Assembly: GCF_030161875.1 (NCBI RefSeq)
Contig: NZ_BSVA01000001.1
Coordinates: forward strand, 1,302,001 to 1,366,000
Source: Homoserinibacter gongjuensis
GTDB lineage: Bacteria > Actinomycetota > Actinomycetes > Actinomycetales > Microbacteriaceae
Direction of reading: 5' to 3'
Length of the DNA: 64,000 nt
The stretch's first letter is position 1, and each line of letters starts with the position of its first letter. The notes below the pieces were generated by a model. The model ran no database searches and had not been told where the DNA came from. It saw only the letters and a list, made by a program, of their open reading frames with translations. The translations under genes and the position numbers were made by a program. Positions 8,959-17,233 of this stretch are shown here, piece after piece.

Positions 8959-10332
8959 TTACTTTCCGAGCAGTTCGCGGACCTGGTCCGCTCCCTTCGA
9001 GCGCTTCCTGCGCGGTGAGCTCGCCCGTGATGGCCTGCGAGGTCACGTCGGCGAGGATCTCCTGGATGGCGTTCGACTGCGGGTCGCGCGGGCGCCAGCC
9101 CTCCTGCTCACCGGCGGCGGCGAAGCCGTCGGCGATGGCCTTGAACACGGGCACGAGCCACTCGTTGCCGGAGTCCGGCGTCGAGCTGAGCGTCGACTGA
9201 CGGGCGGGGAAGACGCCCAGGTTGTTCGCCGACCAGTGCTCGCCGTCCTTCGAGCTCATCCACTGGAGCAGGGCCCACGCCGCCTCGGCGTGCGCGCTGT
9301 TCTTGTTGATGGAGCCGCTCCAGACACCGCGGTGCGAGCTCGGACCCTCGGTGCCCGCCGGCATCGTCATGACGACGACCTGGTCAGGCGTGAGCGTCGT
9401 GGTCGAGGGGTCGACCGCACTGCCGTAGTAGACGCTGCCCCACTGGAACATGTTGGCGACCGTGCCGCCACGGAAGGCGGCGAGCGGCTCGTCGAAGTTG
9501 TGGGCCTCGGCTCCCGGAGGGGCGATCTGCATGAGGTCCTTGTGCATCTGGAGCGCCTCGACGCCGAGCTCGTCGTTGAACGTCGGGTTCATGTCGTCGT
9601 CGAAGAGCGCGCCGCCGTTCGAGTTGAGGATGGTCTGCCACACCGTCGGGGTGAGCGTGCCGCGCACCCACATCGTCGAGAGCGCCCACACATCGGGCGA
9701 GCCGTCGGCGTTGGTGTCGCGGACGAGCTTCTCGCCCTCCTCGAGGAACTCCTCCCAGGTCTGGTTCTCGTCGGGAACGGGAAGGCCGGCCTCTTCGTAG
9801 AGCGTCTTGTTCACGAACCGTGCGAGCAGGTTCGACCGCAGCGGCACGCCGTACTGAACGCCATCCCACTCGCTCGAGGCGAGGGGGCCGCGTAGAAGTC
9901 GTCCCAGTCGTAGTCCTCATCGGTCCAGGCCGCGACGGTGTCGCCCTGGAGGTCGAGGAGCGCCCCGGTCTGTGCGAGCTGGGGTGTCCACGGGTCGTCG
10001 GCGATGATGACGTCGTACTCGGGCTTCGCCGTAGTGAGGTCGAGCATCGACTTCGTGAGCAGCTCCTCGTAGGGAACGCCCTCGATCTCGACCTTGATGT
10101 TCGGGTACACCTTGTTGAACTCGGGAACGAGCTTCTCTTGCCACTGCTGGGAGAAGGACTGGTTGGCGATCATGGTGATCGTCACCGGGTTCTCCTCCGT
10201 GCCGAGTCCACCGCCGTCCGCCTTCTCGCCGCCGGGGGAACCGCAGGCGACGAGACCGACGCCGAGAAGCGCCGCCGTCCCCATCGTCATGCCTCGCTTG
10301 AGCCACGTGCTGTGGCCGCGTGAGCGCTTCAT
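8959..10332 (-). CDS. ABC sugar transporter substrate-binding lipoprotein (two frame breaks)
   Basis: An extracellular solute-binding protein of about 457 residues. It has a lipoprotein signal with lipobox LVAC (AALLGVGLVACGS) and the family 1 fold (NPVTITMIANQSFSQQW at the mature start; TWEEFLEEGEKL and FRGGTVANMFQWGS later). It captures a sugar outside the membrane for the permeases at 8029 and 7178. The frame changes at 9883-9887 (C6 read as C5) and again near 8992-8994, where removing one G gives the ending ADQVRELLGK before TAA. The start at 10332 has GGAG nearby; a longer start at 10359 would overlap the operators. It is the first gene of the operon and the likely target of LacI repression. 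Confidence 0.85.
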
Positions 10333-10352
10333 TGCAACTCCGATCTCTTGGT

Positions 10353-10382
10353 TTGCCACGCGGAAATATGTCCACGTGGCAA
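10353..10382. promoter_or_regulatory. Two LacI-type operators in tandem
   Basis: Two 14-bp sites, TTGCCACGCGGAAA (10353-10366) and TGTCCACGTGGCAA (10369-10382), each match the palindrome at 3522-3535 in 12 of 14 bases. Their centres are 16 bp apart. Together they also form a longer inverted repeat with arms TTTGCCACG and CGTGGCAAA. They lie just downstream of a strong promoter and 20 bases before the binding-protein start, a classic repressor position. Confidence 0.68.
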
Positions 10383-10386
10383 AGCC

Positions 10387-10414
10387 AGCGTAGACAGGCT
10401 TCCGCGACTGTCAA
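10387..10414 (-). promoter_or_regulatory. Promoter of the ABC importer operon
   Basis: On the minus strand a perfect -35 box TTGACA (10409-10414) and a -10 box TACGCT (10387-10392) are separated by 16 bases. Transcription would begin near 10380, inside the operator pair, so a bound repressor would block initiation. Confidence 0.6.
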
Positions 10415-10583
10415 GTACGGTCGCCCGGCGCAGGGAACGGGTCGTCCGTGCGGCCAAGTCTGCGGATGGCGGGTCGCCATGTCGCGCATGCTGCACGAAA
10501 TTGCAGCCGCAACACCCCGACGCACCGCACCCTCTCTGGGATGATGACCACGACCCCGCACCCCACACGGCCGAGGAGCCCGC

Positions 10584-11318
10584 ATGCCGACGAACGCACC
10601 GCGCCCCACGCGCGTGCCGACGGCATCCGCGGTGCTCGCGGCCGAGCTGCGCTCGCGGATCATCCGCGAACGCCTTCCCGACGGCACCCCCATCGAGAGC
10701 GAGGGCGAGCTCATCGCCTCGAGCGGGCTGAGCCGCGCGAGCGTGCGCGAGGCCATCCGTCTGCTCGCGTCCGAGGGACTCATCACGACCCGCCGCGGGC
10801 CGGGCGGCGGCATCCGTGTCAGCAGCCCCGACCTGCACCTCTCGACGCGCTCGATCGCCATGATCCTGGCGCGCTCCGGCGCGCCGCTGCGCGAGCTCTT
10901 CGAGCTGCGCATCCTGCTCGAGGTGCGCGCCGCCGAGCTGTGTGCCGAGGCGGCCGACGACGAGCAGCTCGCCGCGATCTCGGGTGCGGTCGACGGCCAC
11001 GGCAGCCGCCTTCCGGGCATGATGGGCTTCCACCCGCTCGTGGCCGCCGGGTCGTGCAACGAGTTCTTCGTCGTGATGCTCGAGATCGTGCATTCCCTCG
11101 CCGAATGGCACACACCCGATGAGGCGCTCGACGCCCGCACGCTCGAGCTCGCGGGCCGCGCTCATCGCAAGATCGCCGAGCGCCTGCACGCCCGCGACGC
11201 CGCAGGTGCGGGTCAGGCCATGCGGGTGCACCTCGAGGCGTTCCGCGACCGCCTCGAGGCGGCCGGGCGTCTCGACGAGCCCGTCATCCGCGCCGTGGAC
11301 TGGGATCCTCGCGCGTGA
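10584..11318 (+). CDS. GntR-family transcriptional regulator (FadR/FCD subgroup)
   Basis: A 244-residue regulator. Its N-terminal winged helix reads ELRSRIIRERLPDGTPIESEGELIASSGLSRAS in overlapping parts, followed by VREAIRLLASEGLI, the GntR DNA-reading pattern. The C-terminal half is a helical FCD ligand domain (ELFELRILLEVRAAEL to HRKIAERLHARD). FCD regulators usually sense organic acids or acyl-CoAs. GAGGAG precedes the ATG by six bases. It is divergent from the ABC importer and converges, with a 35-base overlap, on the SorC regulator gene; it may control the acyl-CoA operon beyond, but no site is evident. Confidence 0.85.
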   Translation: MPTNAPRPTRVPTASAVLAAELRSRIIRERLPDGTPIESEGELIASSGLSRASVREAIRLLASEGLITTRRGPGGGIRVSSPDLHLSTRSIAMILARSGAPLRELFELRILLEVRAAELCAEAADDEQLAAISGAVDGHGSRLPGMMGFHPLVAAGSCNEFFVVMLEIVHSLAEWHTPDEALDARTLELAGRAHRKIAERLHARDAAGAGQAMRVHLEAFRDRLEAAGRLDEPVIRAVDWDPRA

Positions 11319-12288
11319 GCGCCCAGACCGCATCGTCGGGGTCGAGGGCGCGCGCCGTCGTCTCGTCGACGATGAGGTCGGTCACGAGCCGTGCGTTGAG
11401 GGCGCCGCGCAGGCTTGCCTCCTTGCTCGGATCGGCGACGATGCACACCCGTCGGGGCGTGCCGCGCAGGGAATCGAAGGTCGGGCCGCTCGAGCGCCGG
11501 TTGAGCCGGATGCCGTCGGAGCTGCCGTCGCCGCGGTAGAACATCGTCGCGACGTCGCCGACGACCCCCTCCCGCGCGAGCTCGGCGCTGTCGTCTTCGG
11601 AGAGGTAGGCGCCGCGGTAGACGTGCCCGGGGACGGACGACAGGGGGTCGCCCACGCTGAAGAACGCCACATCCATGCGGGCCTGCATCTCGCGGATGCG
11701 CCGGATGCTGCGCTCGCGCCACATCGCCTCCCGCGTGAGCGGGTCGTCGAAGAACGCCGGCACCGGGAAGTGCTCGATCCGCGCCGAGAACGCGCCCGCG
11801 AACCGCTCGAGCAGCTCCGCCGCGTAGCCGATGCCGCTGCTCTCGGTGTAGGCGGCGCCGTTGAGCTGCACGACCGTGAGGTCTGCCACCGGCCGCAGGT
11901 GCACATGCCGTCCGACAGCCGACATCGTCGCCCCCCACGCGATGCCGATCGTCATGCCGGGATGCACGAAATGGTTGACGAGCTTGCCCGCGTACCGACC
12001 CACGCGCTCGAGCCGCTCGAGCGAGCTGAGGCCCACGGGGCACGGGATGATGTGGGCGTTGACGCCGTACGCGAGCTTCAGCTGCCACTGCAGCTTCGCG
12101 ATGCCGTCGCTCGGCGCCTTGATGCGGATGTCGACGAGCCCCGATTGCCGCGCATAGCTGATGAGTCGCGACACCGAGGAGCGGCTCACGTGCAGCTGCT
12201 GCGCGATCGCATCCATCTTGCGGTCCTCGACGTAGTAGAGGTGCGCCGCGCGGAGGGCGTTGCGTGTGCGTTCGGAGGCGTCGGTCAT
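11284..12288 (-). CDS. SorC/DeoR-type sugar-binding transcriptional regulator
   Basis: A 334-residue regulator with an N-terminal sigma-factor-like helix-turn-helix (MDAIAQQLHVSRSSVSRLI) and a large C-terminal phosphosugar-isomerase-like effector domain (PGMTIGIAWGATMSAV; VVGDVATMFY). Members respond to phosphorylated sugars or polyols. It lies 17 bases downstream of the acyl-CoA dehydrogenase gene on the same strand, so it is probably the last gene of the MaoC - CoA-transferase - dehydrogenase operon, although glpD/glpK nearby are also plausible targets. Its 3' end overlaps the convergent GntR gene. Confidence 0.85.
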   Translation of the reverse strand: MTDASERTRNALRAAHLYYVEDRKMDAIAQQLHVSRSSVSRLISYARQSGLVDIRIKAPSDGIAKLQWQLKLAYGVNAHIIPCPVGLSSLERLERVGRYAGKLVNHFVHPGMTIGIAWGATMSAVGRHVHLRPVADLTVVQLNGAAYTESSGIGYAAELLERFAGAFSARIEHFPVPAFFDDPLTREAMWRERSIRRIREMQARMDVAFFSVGDPLSSVPGHVYRGAYLSEDDSAELAREGVVGDVATMFYRGDGSSDGIRLNRRSSGPTFDSLRGTPRRVCIVADPSKEASLRGALNARLVTDLIVDETTARALDPDDAVWALTREDPSPRRG

Positions 12289-12304
12289 GGCGGTTCCCGT
12301 GCTT

Positions 12305-13467
12305 CTAGAAGGCGCTGTGCCCTGTGAGCGCGCGCCCGATGATGAGCGCGTGGATGTCGTCGGTGCCCTCGTAGGTGCGCACCGCCTCGAGGTTGGCGAG
12401 GTGCCGCATGACGGGGTAGGCGGAGGTGATGCCGTCACCGCCGAGGAGCTGCCGGGCCGCCTGCGCGACGGCGACGGCGTCCTGCACGTTGTTGAGCTTG
12501 CCCACGCTGATCTGCACCGGATCGATCGGCCCCGCGGCCTTGAGGCGCGCGAGCTCGAGAGCCAGCAGCACGCTCGTCTCGTAGCGCACGAACATGCGCG
12601 CGAGCTTGTCCTGCGTGAGTTGCTTGGCCGCGAGCGCGTCGCCGAAGAGCCGGCGCTCTCGGGTGAACTCGACGGCGAGGTCGATGCACGCGCGTGCGAT
12701 GCCCGTGACACCCCAGGCGATGCCGTAGCGCGCGTCCGTGAGACACGCGAAGGGGGCGCTCAGCCCGCTCGCCTCGGGAAGCGCCGCATCCGCGGGCAGG
12801 CGCACCCCGTCGAGCGTGATGTCGCACTGGATCGACGAGCGCATCGCGAACTTGCCCGTGATCGCGGTGGCCGTGAACCCGGGCGCGTCGGTCGGAACGA
12901 GGAAGCCGCGCACCCCCTCGTCGCGCGCCCAGATGACGGCGACGTCGGCGATCGTCGCGAGGCCGATCCACCGCTTCGTGCCGTCGATCACCCAGTCGGA
13001 GCCGTCGCGTCGCGCGTTCGTCGTCATCGCCGCCGGGTCGCTGCCGCCGGCAGGCTCCGTGAGGCCGAAGCATCCGATGACCTCGCCACGGGCCATGCGG
13101 GGCAGCAGCTCCTGCTTGTGCTGCTCGGAGCCGAACTTGGCGATCGCGCCCATGGCGAGGAGCCCTGCACCGAGAGCAGGGTGCGCCATCCGGAGTCGAC
13201 CGCCTCGACCTCCTGGCACACGAGGCCGTAGGCGAGCGGGCTCGCTCCGGCACAGCCGTAGCCCGAGATGTGCAGCCCGAGCAGGCCCGCCTCCGCGAAG
13301 GCGGCGACGGTCTCGTGACGGAACCGGGCGAGCTCGGCGTCGTCGTCGATCGTGGCGCGCACGTGCTCGTCGACCACGCGGCGCGCACGCAGCGCCCATT
13401 CGGCATCCGCGGTCGGCACGCGGTCGAGCAGCGGGAACAGCGTCTCCGTGGGGCGGAGGTCAGACAT
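12305..13467 (-). CDS. Acyl-CoA dehydrogenase, glutaryl-CoA dehydrogenase-like (frame break at 13163-13165)
   Basis: About 387 residues of an FAD-dependent acyl-CoA dehydrogenase. The flavin/substrate region CFGLTEPAGGSDP, the RYGIAWG segment and the C-terminal NLEAVRTYEGTDDIHALIIGRALTG (shown in part) match the glutaryl-CoA dehydrogenase group, with the catalytic glutamate in TYEGT. That group converts glutaryl-CoA to crotonyl-CoA. The N-terminal part ([14 protein letters not shown] to SVQG) joins the rest (LLAMGAIAKFGSEQ) if one C is restored at 13163-13165. The start overlaps the CoA-transferase stop by eight bases. Together with the CoA-transferase it suggests glutarate or a related dicarboxylate as substrate (inference). 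Confidence 0.83.
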
Positions 13468-14643
13468 CGGCGTCCTTTCGGGGAGGGGTGGCGGCGATCC
13501 ATGCGCGAACGGCGGCGCCGTGCTCGCCGAGCGCGGGGGTGCGAGGCGGTAGCTCGGGGGCGTGCGCGAGTAGCGCACGGGATGTCGCACGGTCGGCTGC
13601 GCGTCGGGGCCGACGGTCGTGACGGGGTCGAGGCCGAGGCGGGCGGCGAACTGCACACCGCCGGCGATGTCGTTGAGCGGCGCCGCGGGCACGCCCGCCG
13701 CCGTGAGCACCGAGAACCAGTGATCGGCGTCGGCCGTCGCGAGCACGCCCTCCAGCTCGCGCCGCAGCTCGGCACGCGAGCGCGTGCGGTCGACGTTGTG
13801 CGCGAAGCGGGGTCGGCCGCGAGCTCGGGGCGGCCGAGCGCGGCGCACAGGCGTGCGAACTGCCGGTCGTTGCCCACCGCGATCACGAGCGGTCGGTCGC
13901 GCGCGGCGAACGGTGCGTAGGGGCGAGACTCGGATGCTCGTTGCCCATGCGAGTCGGCACGACATCGCCCGCGACGAAAGCGGTCGTCTGATTGACCATC
14001 GACGCGAGCGCGACGCTCATGAGGTCGAGCTCGACCAGCTGGCCCTCGCCGGTGCGGTCACGGTGATGGAGCGCCGCGAGGATGCCCGACACCGCGAACA
14101 TCCCCGTCAGCACGTCGAACAGCGCGAAGCCCGCGCGCGCCGGCGCCGCATCCGTCTCCCCTTGGAGCGACATGAGACCCGAGAGCGCCTGCGCGCTCAA
14201 GTCGTAGCCCGGTATCTCGCGCCCGGCGCCCGTGCCGAACCCCGTGATGGAGGCGTAGATGAGGTCTGGGCGCCGCTCGGCGAGGCTCGCGTGGTCGAGG
14301 CCGAAGCGCGCGAGCGATCCCGGTCGGAAGTTCTCGACGACGATGTCGGCGCGGTCGACGATCGCGTGCGCCGTGGCGAGCTGCTCGGCGTCGGCGAAGT
14401 CGAGCACGATGCCCTGCTTGTTGCGGTTCGCCGAGAGGAAGTACGTGGCCTCGTCGTCGCGCACCGGGGGCGGAACCCGCGGGTCTCGTCGCCATCCGGA
14501 TGCTCGACCTTGATGACCGTGGCGCCCAGGTCGCCGAGCAGCATGGCCGCGTAGGGCCCTGCGAGCACGCGCGAGAGATCCGCCACGACGATTCCGGCGA
14601 GCGGGCCGGACGAGGGGGCGGGTTCTGCGGCGCTGCGGGTCAT
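13460..14643 (-). CDS. CaiB/BaiF family CoA-transferase (four frame breaks)
   Basis: A class III CoA-transferase of about 395 residues that moves CoA from a donor such as succinyl-CoA to an acid. Family landmarks are [35 protein letters not shown], the catalytic-region sequence FVENFRPGS (here VVENFRPGS), [11 protein letters not shown] and [13 protein letters not shown]. The frame breaks at 14466-14470, 13920-13923, 13809-13812 and 13556-13560; restoring one C (minus strand) at each yields a single clean sequence ending [12 protein letters not shown]-like before TGA. Four independent real mutations with no other damage are unlikely. The start overlaps the MaoC stop (ATGA). Confidence 0.8.
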
Positions 14644-15103
14644 GAGGTCTCCCGGGTGAAGAGGGTCAGGGTGACCGCGACGCACGCGGGCGCCTCGGCG
14701 CCCTCGAGCTCGAGGCGGTGCGCGAGGTGAGCGAGCACGCCACGGCCGTCGGCGCGCTCTTCGGCGCGCTCGATGCTCACATGGTCGCGCACGCGGCCGC
14801 CGGCTCGCACCGCCTGCGGGAATCGCACCCGGTCGATGCCGTAGTTGATGCGGGCCGCGGCGTCGTCGACCGTGAGCACCTCGGCCGCGAGACCGGGCAG
14901 CAGGGCGAGCAGCAGCAGCCCGTGCGCCACGGTGGAGCCGTACGGCCCTGCGGCCGCGCGGCCCGCGTCGACGTGGAGCCATTGGGTGTCGCCCGTCGCG
15001 TGGGCGAAGGCGTCGATGCGCGCCTGGTCGAGCGTCGTCCAGGCGCTCGTGCCCGCGACGAGCCCGGCGTGCGCGGGGAGGAGTCGAGCGCGAGTCGTCG
15101 CAC
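14640..15103 (-). CDS. MaoC-like hydratase (frame break at 15075-15078)
   Basis: A 154-residue hot-dog-fold protein of the (R)-specific enoyl-CoA hydratase type. The signature [15 protein letters not shown] carries the catalytic Asp and His, and [18 protein letters not shown] is the substrate-tunnel helix. It would add water to an enoyl-CoA produced by the downstream dehydrogenase. The GTG at 15103 has AAGGAG five bases upstream. The N-terminal [10 protein letters not shown] joins [12 protein letters not shown] if the G4 at 15075-15078 is read as G5. First gene of the operon; a -10-like TATACT lies about 30 bases upstream. Confidence 0.8.
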
Positions 15104-15130
15104 GGGGGCTCCTTTCGCGCCGTCGCCAAA

Positions 15131-15152
15131 TTTAGTATAAGAATTATGCCCT
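15131..15152. promoter_or_regulatory. AT-rich divergent promoter
   Basis: The AT-rich patch in this very GC-rich region contains TATACT on the minus strand (15134-15139), suited to the MaoC operon, and TATAAG on the plus strand (15136-15141), 12 bases before the dehydrogenase ATG. The plus-strand gene has no Shine-Dalgarno sequence, so its mRNA may be leaderless. An ATAA-GAA-TTAT palindrome here could bind a regulator. Confidence 0.45.
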
Positions 15153-16337
15153 ATGTGGTCACCTGATGCCTACCGTCTCGAGGAGCGCCTCTCCGACGCC
15201 GATCGCGCCCTCGTCGAGCGCGTGCGCGGCTTCGTCGAGCACGAGGTGCTGCCGGTCATCAACGACGCGTGGGAGGCCGCCCGCTTCCCCGAGCAGCTCA
15301 TCCCCGCGATGGCACGGCTCGGCGTCGTCGGCGGCATGATCTCGGGGCACGACTGCCCCGGCTTCTCGGCCCTGCAGTACGGCCTCGTCTCGATGGAGCT
15401 CGCCCGCGGCGACGGAAGCGTCAACACCTTCCTCGGCGTGCACTCCGGGCTGGCGATGGGCACGATCGACCTCCTGGGCGACGAGCACCAGCGGGCTCGC
15501 TGGCTGCCCCCATGGCGCGCCTCGAACGCCTCGGCGCCTTCGCCCTCACCGAGGCCGCGCACGGCTCGGACGCCGTCGCGCTCGAGACCACGGCCGAGCG
15601 CGTCGGTGATCACTGGGTGCTCGAGGGGAGAAGCGCTGGATCGGCAACGCCCATCGCGCCGACGTCGTCGTCGTGTGGGCCCGCGACGTCGCGGATGCCG
15701 GCGTCAAGGCGTTCGTCGTCGAGCGCGACGCCGAGGGCGAGCTGCCGCGCGGATTCGAGCCGCGCGTCATCCGCGGCAAGGTCGGCAAGCGCGCGATCGA
15801 GCAGTCCGACATCCGCATCGACCGCGTGAGCATCCCCGCCGACAACCACCTCGCCCGATCCAGCTCGTTCCGCGACGCGGGGCGCGTGCTCGCCCGCACG
15901 CGCGGCGGCGCCGCGTGGGAGGCGCTCGGCCACGCGATGGCCGCCTACGAGATCGCCGCGGGCTATGTGCGAGAGCGCCGCCAGTTCGGACGTCCCGTCG
16001 CGGAGTACCAGCTCGTGCAGCATCGCCTCGCGAAGATGCTCGCCGAGATCACGGCGATGCAGCTCTACTGCCTGCGCATGGCGGAGCTCGCCGACGCGGG
16101 TCGCCTGGAAGGCGCGATGTCGTCGCTCGCGAAGATGTACACCGCCGAGCGCGCCCGCTGGGTGTGCACCGAGGCCCGCGAGCTGCTCGGCGGCAACGGG
16201 CTCCTGCTCGAGAACCACGTGGCCCGGCACCTCACCGACATGGAGGTCGTCTCGACGTACGAGGGCACCGACGCCATCCAGTCGCTCATCGTCGGCCGCG
16301 ACATCGTCGGCGTGCAGGCCTTCTCGAGGGGGCCTGA
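15153..16337 (+). CDS. Acyl-CoA dehydrogenase (three frame breaks)
   Basis: About 395 residues, a second glutaryl-CoA-dehydrogenase-like enzyme. Landmarks are GAFALTEAAHGSDAV, KRWIGNAHRADVVVVWARD, RERRQFGRPVAEYQLVQ and EVVSTYEGTDAIQSLIVGRD with the catalytic Glu. Frame breaks occur at 15507-15511 (C6 read as C5), 15625-15628 (G5 as G4) and 16328-16332 (G6 as G5). The last one hides the natural stop TGA at 16335-16337 and makes the gene look fused to the following SDR; with the base restored it ends AFSRGA. Divergent from the MaoC operon and followed by a dehydrogenase/reductase, giving a short beta-oxidation-like set. Confidence 0.8.
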   Translation: MWSPDAYRLEERLSDADRALVERVRGFVEHEVLPVINDAWEAARFPEQLIPAMARLGVVGGMISGHDCPGFSALQYGLVSMELARGDGSVNTFLGVHSGLAMGTIDLLGDEHQRARWLPPWRASNASAPSPSPRPRTARTPSRSRPRPSASVITGCSRGEALDRQRPSRRRRRRVGPRRRGCRRQGVRRRARRRGRAAARIRAARHPRQGRQARDRAVRHPHRPREHPRRQPPRPIQLVPRRGARARPHARRRRVGGARPRDGRLRDRRGLCARAPPVRTSRRGVPARAASPREDARRDHGDAALLPAHGGARRRGSPGRRDVVAREDVHRRARPLGVHRGPRAARRQRAPAREPRGPAPHRHGGRLDVRGHRRHPVAHRRPRHRRRAGLLEGA

Positions 16338-16338
16338 G

Positions 16339-17117
16339 ATGGATCGGCGCTTCACCGGCCGCACGGCCATCGTCACGGGAGCCGCCCGGGGTATCGGCGC
16401 GGCGACCGCGACCCGCCTCGCGAGAGAGGGCGCCGCGGTCGTCATCGTCGATCTCGACGAGGCGGCCGCTGCGGAGCAGGCGGCACTCGTCGCCGCGGAT
16501 GCCGAGGTACGCGCTGCGGGAGGCGCGGCAGAGGCCGCGGTCGCCGACATGACCGACGCCGACGCAGTCGAGCGGCTCGTCGACAGGATCGCGGCAGCCC
16601 ACGGCGGCATCCACGTGCTCGTCAACAACGCGGGGGCGACGCGCGACGACCTCATCCATCGCATGACGCCCGAGAGCTGGCGGCTCGTACTCGAGACCAA
16701 CCTCACGACCGCCTTCGCGGGCATCCGCGCCGTGCAGCGGCACATGGTGCCCGCCCGCACGGGCAGCGTCGTGAACCTCAGCAGCCGCTCGGCGCTCGGC
16801 AATCGCGGCCAGGCCAACTACGCCGCGGCGAAGGCGGGCATCCAGGCGCTCACGGCCACGGCCGCACTCGAGCTCGGGCCCTTCGGCATCCGCGTGAACG
16901 CCGTGGCGCCCGGCTATATCGCGACCGCCATGACCGCGGCGACCGCCGAGCGCCTCGGCCTCACCCCGAGGAGCATCAGGCGATGGTCGCCGAGCGCACT
17001 CCGCTCGCACGCGTCGGGCGTGCGGAGGAGGTCGCCGCCGCGATCGCCTTCCTCGCGAGCGATGACGCCTCGTACGTCTCGGGCCAGACCCTCCACATCA
17101 ACGGCGGCGCCCGCTGA
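16339..17117 (+). CDS. Short-chain dehydrogenase/reductase, FabG-like (frame break at 16964-16967)
   Basis: About 259 residues. The NAD(P)-binding motif is TGAARGIG (near residue 14), followed by NNAGAT, the catalytic Ser in NLSSRSALG and Tyr/Lys in YAAAK. PGYIATAM and the C-terminal SYVSGQTLHINGGAR are typical of 3-oxoacyl-ACP/CoA reductases or hydroxyacyl-CoA dehydrogenases. The last 55 residues change frame at 16964-16967; reading C5 instead of C4 gives TPEEHQAMVAERTPLARVG. It starts one base after the acyl-CoA dehydrogenase stop and probably works on the same acyl chain. Confidence 0.82.
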
Positions 17118-17233
17118 GCCCGCGGCATCCGTTCGCGGGCTGAACGGATGTGCGCCGCGATTGCCTGCCTCCGAGCCTCCCTCGCACAATCGGTGGCGCC
17201 GGGCCTCAGCCGCGGCAGCGGAGGAGGGACCGA

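Noticed and set aside
13460-14643. CoA-transferase as a pseudogene
   Set aside because: Four one-base breaks all sit in C/G runs and the corrected protein is clean, so sequencing error is more likely than decay.
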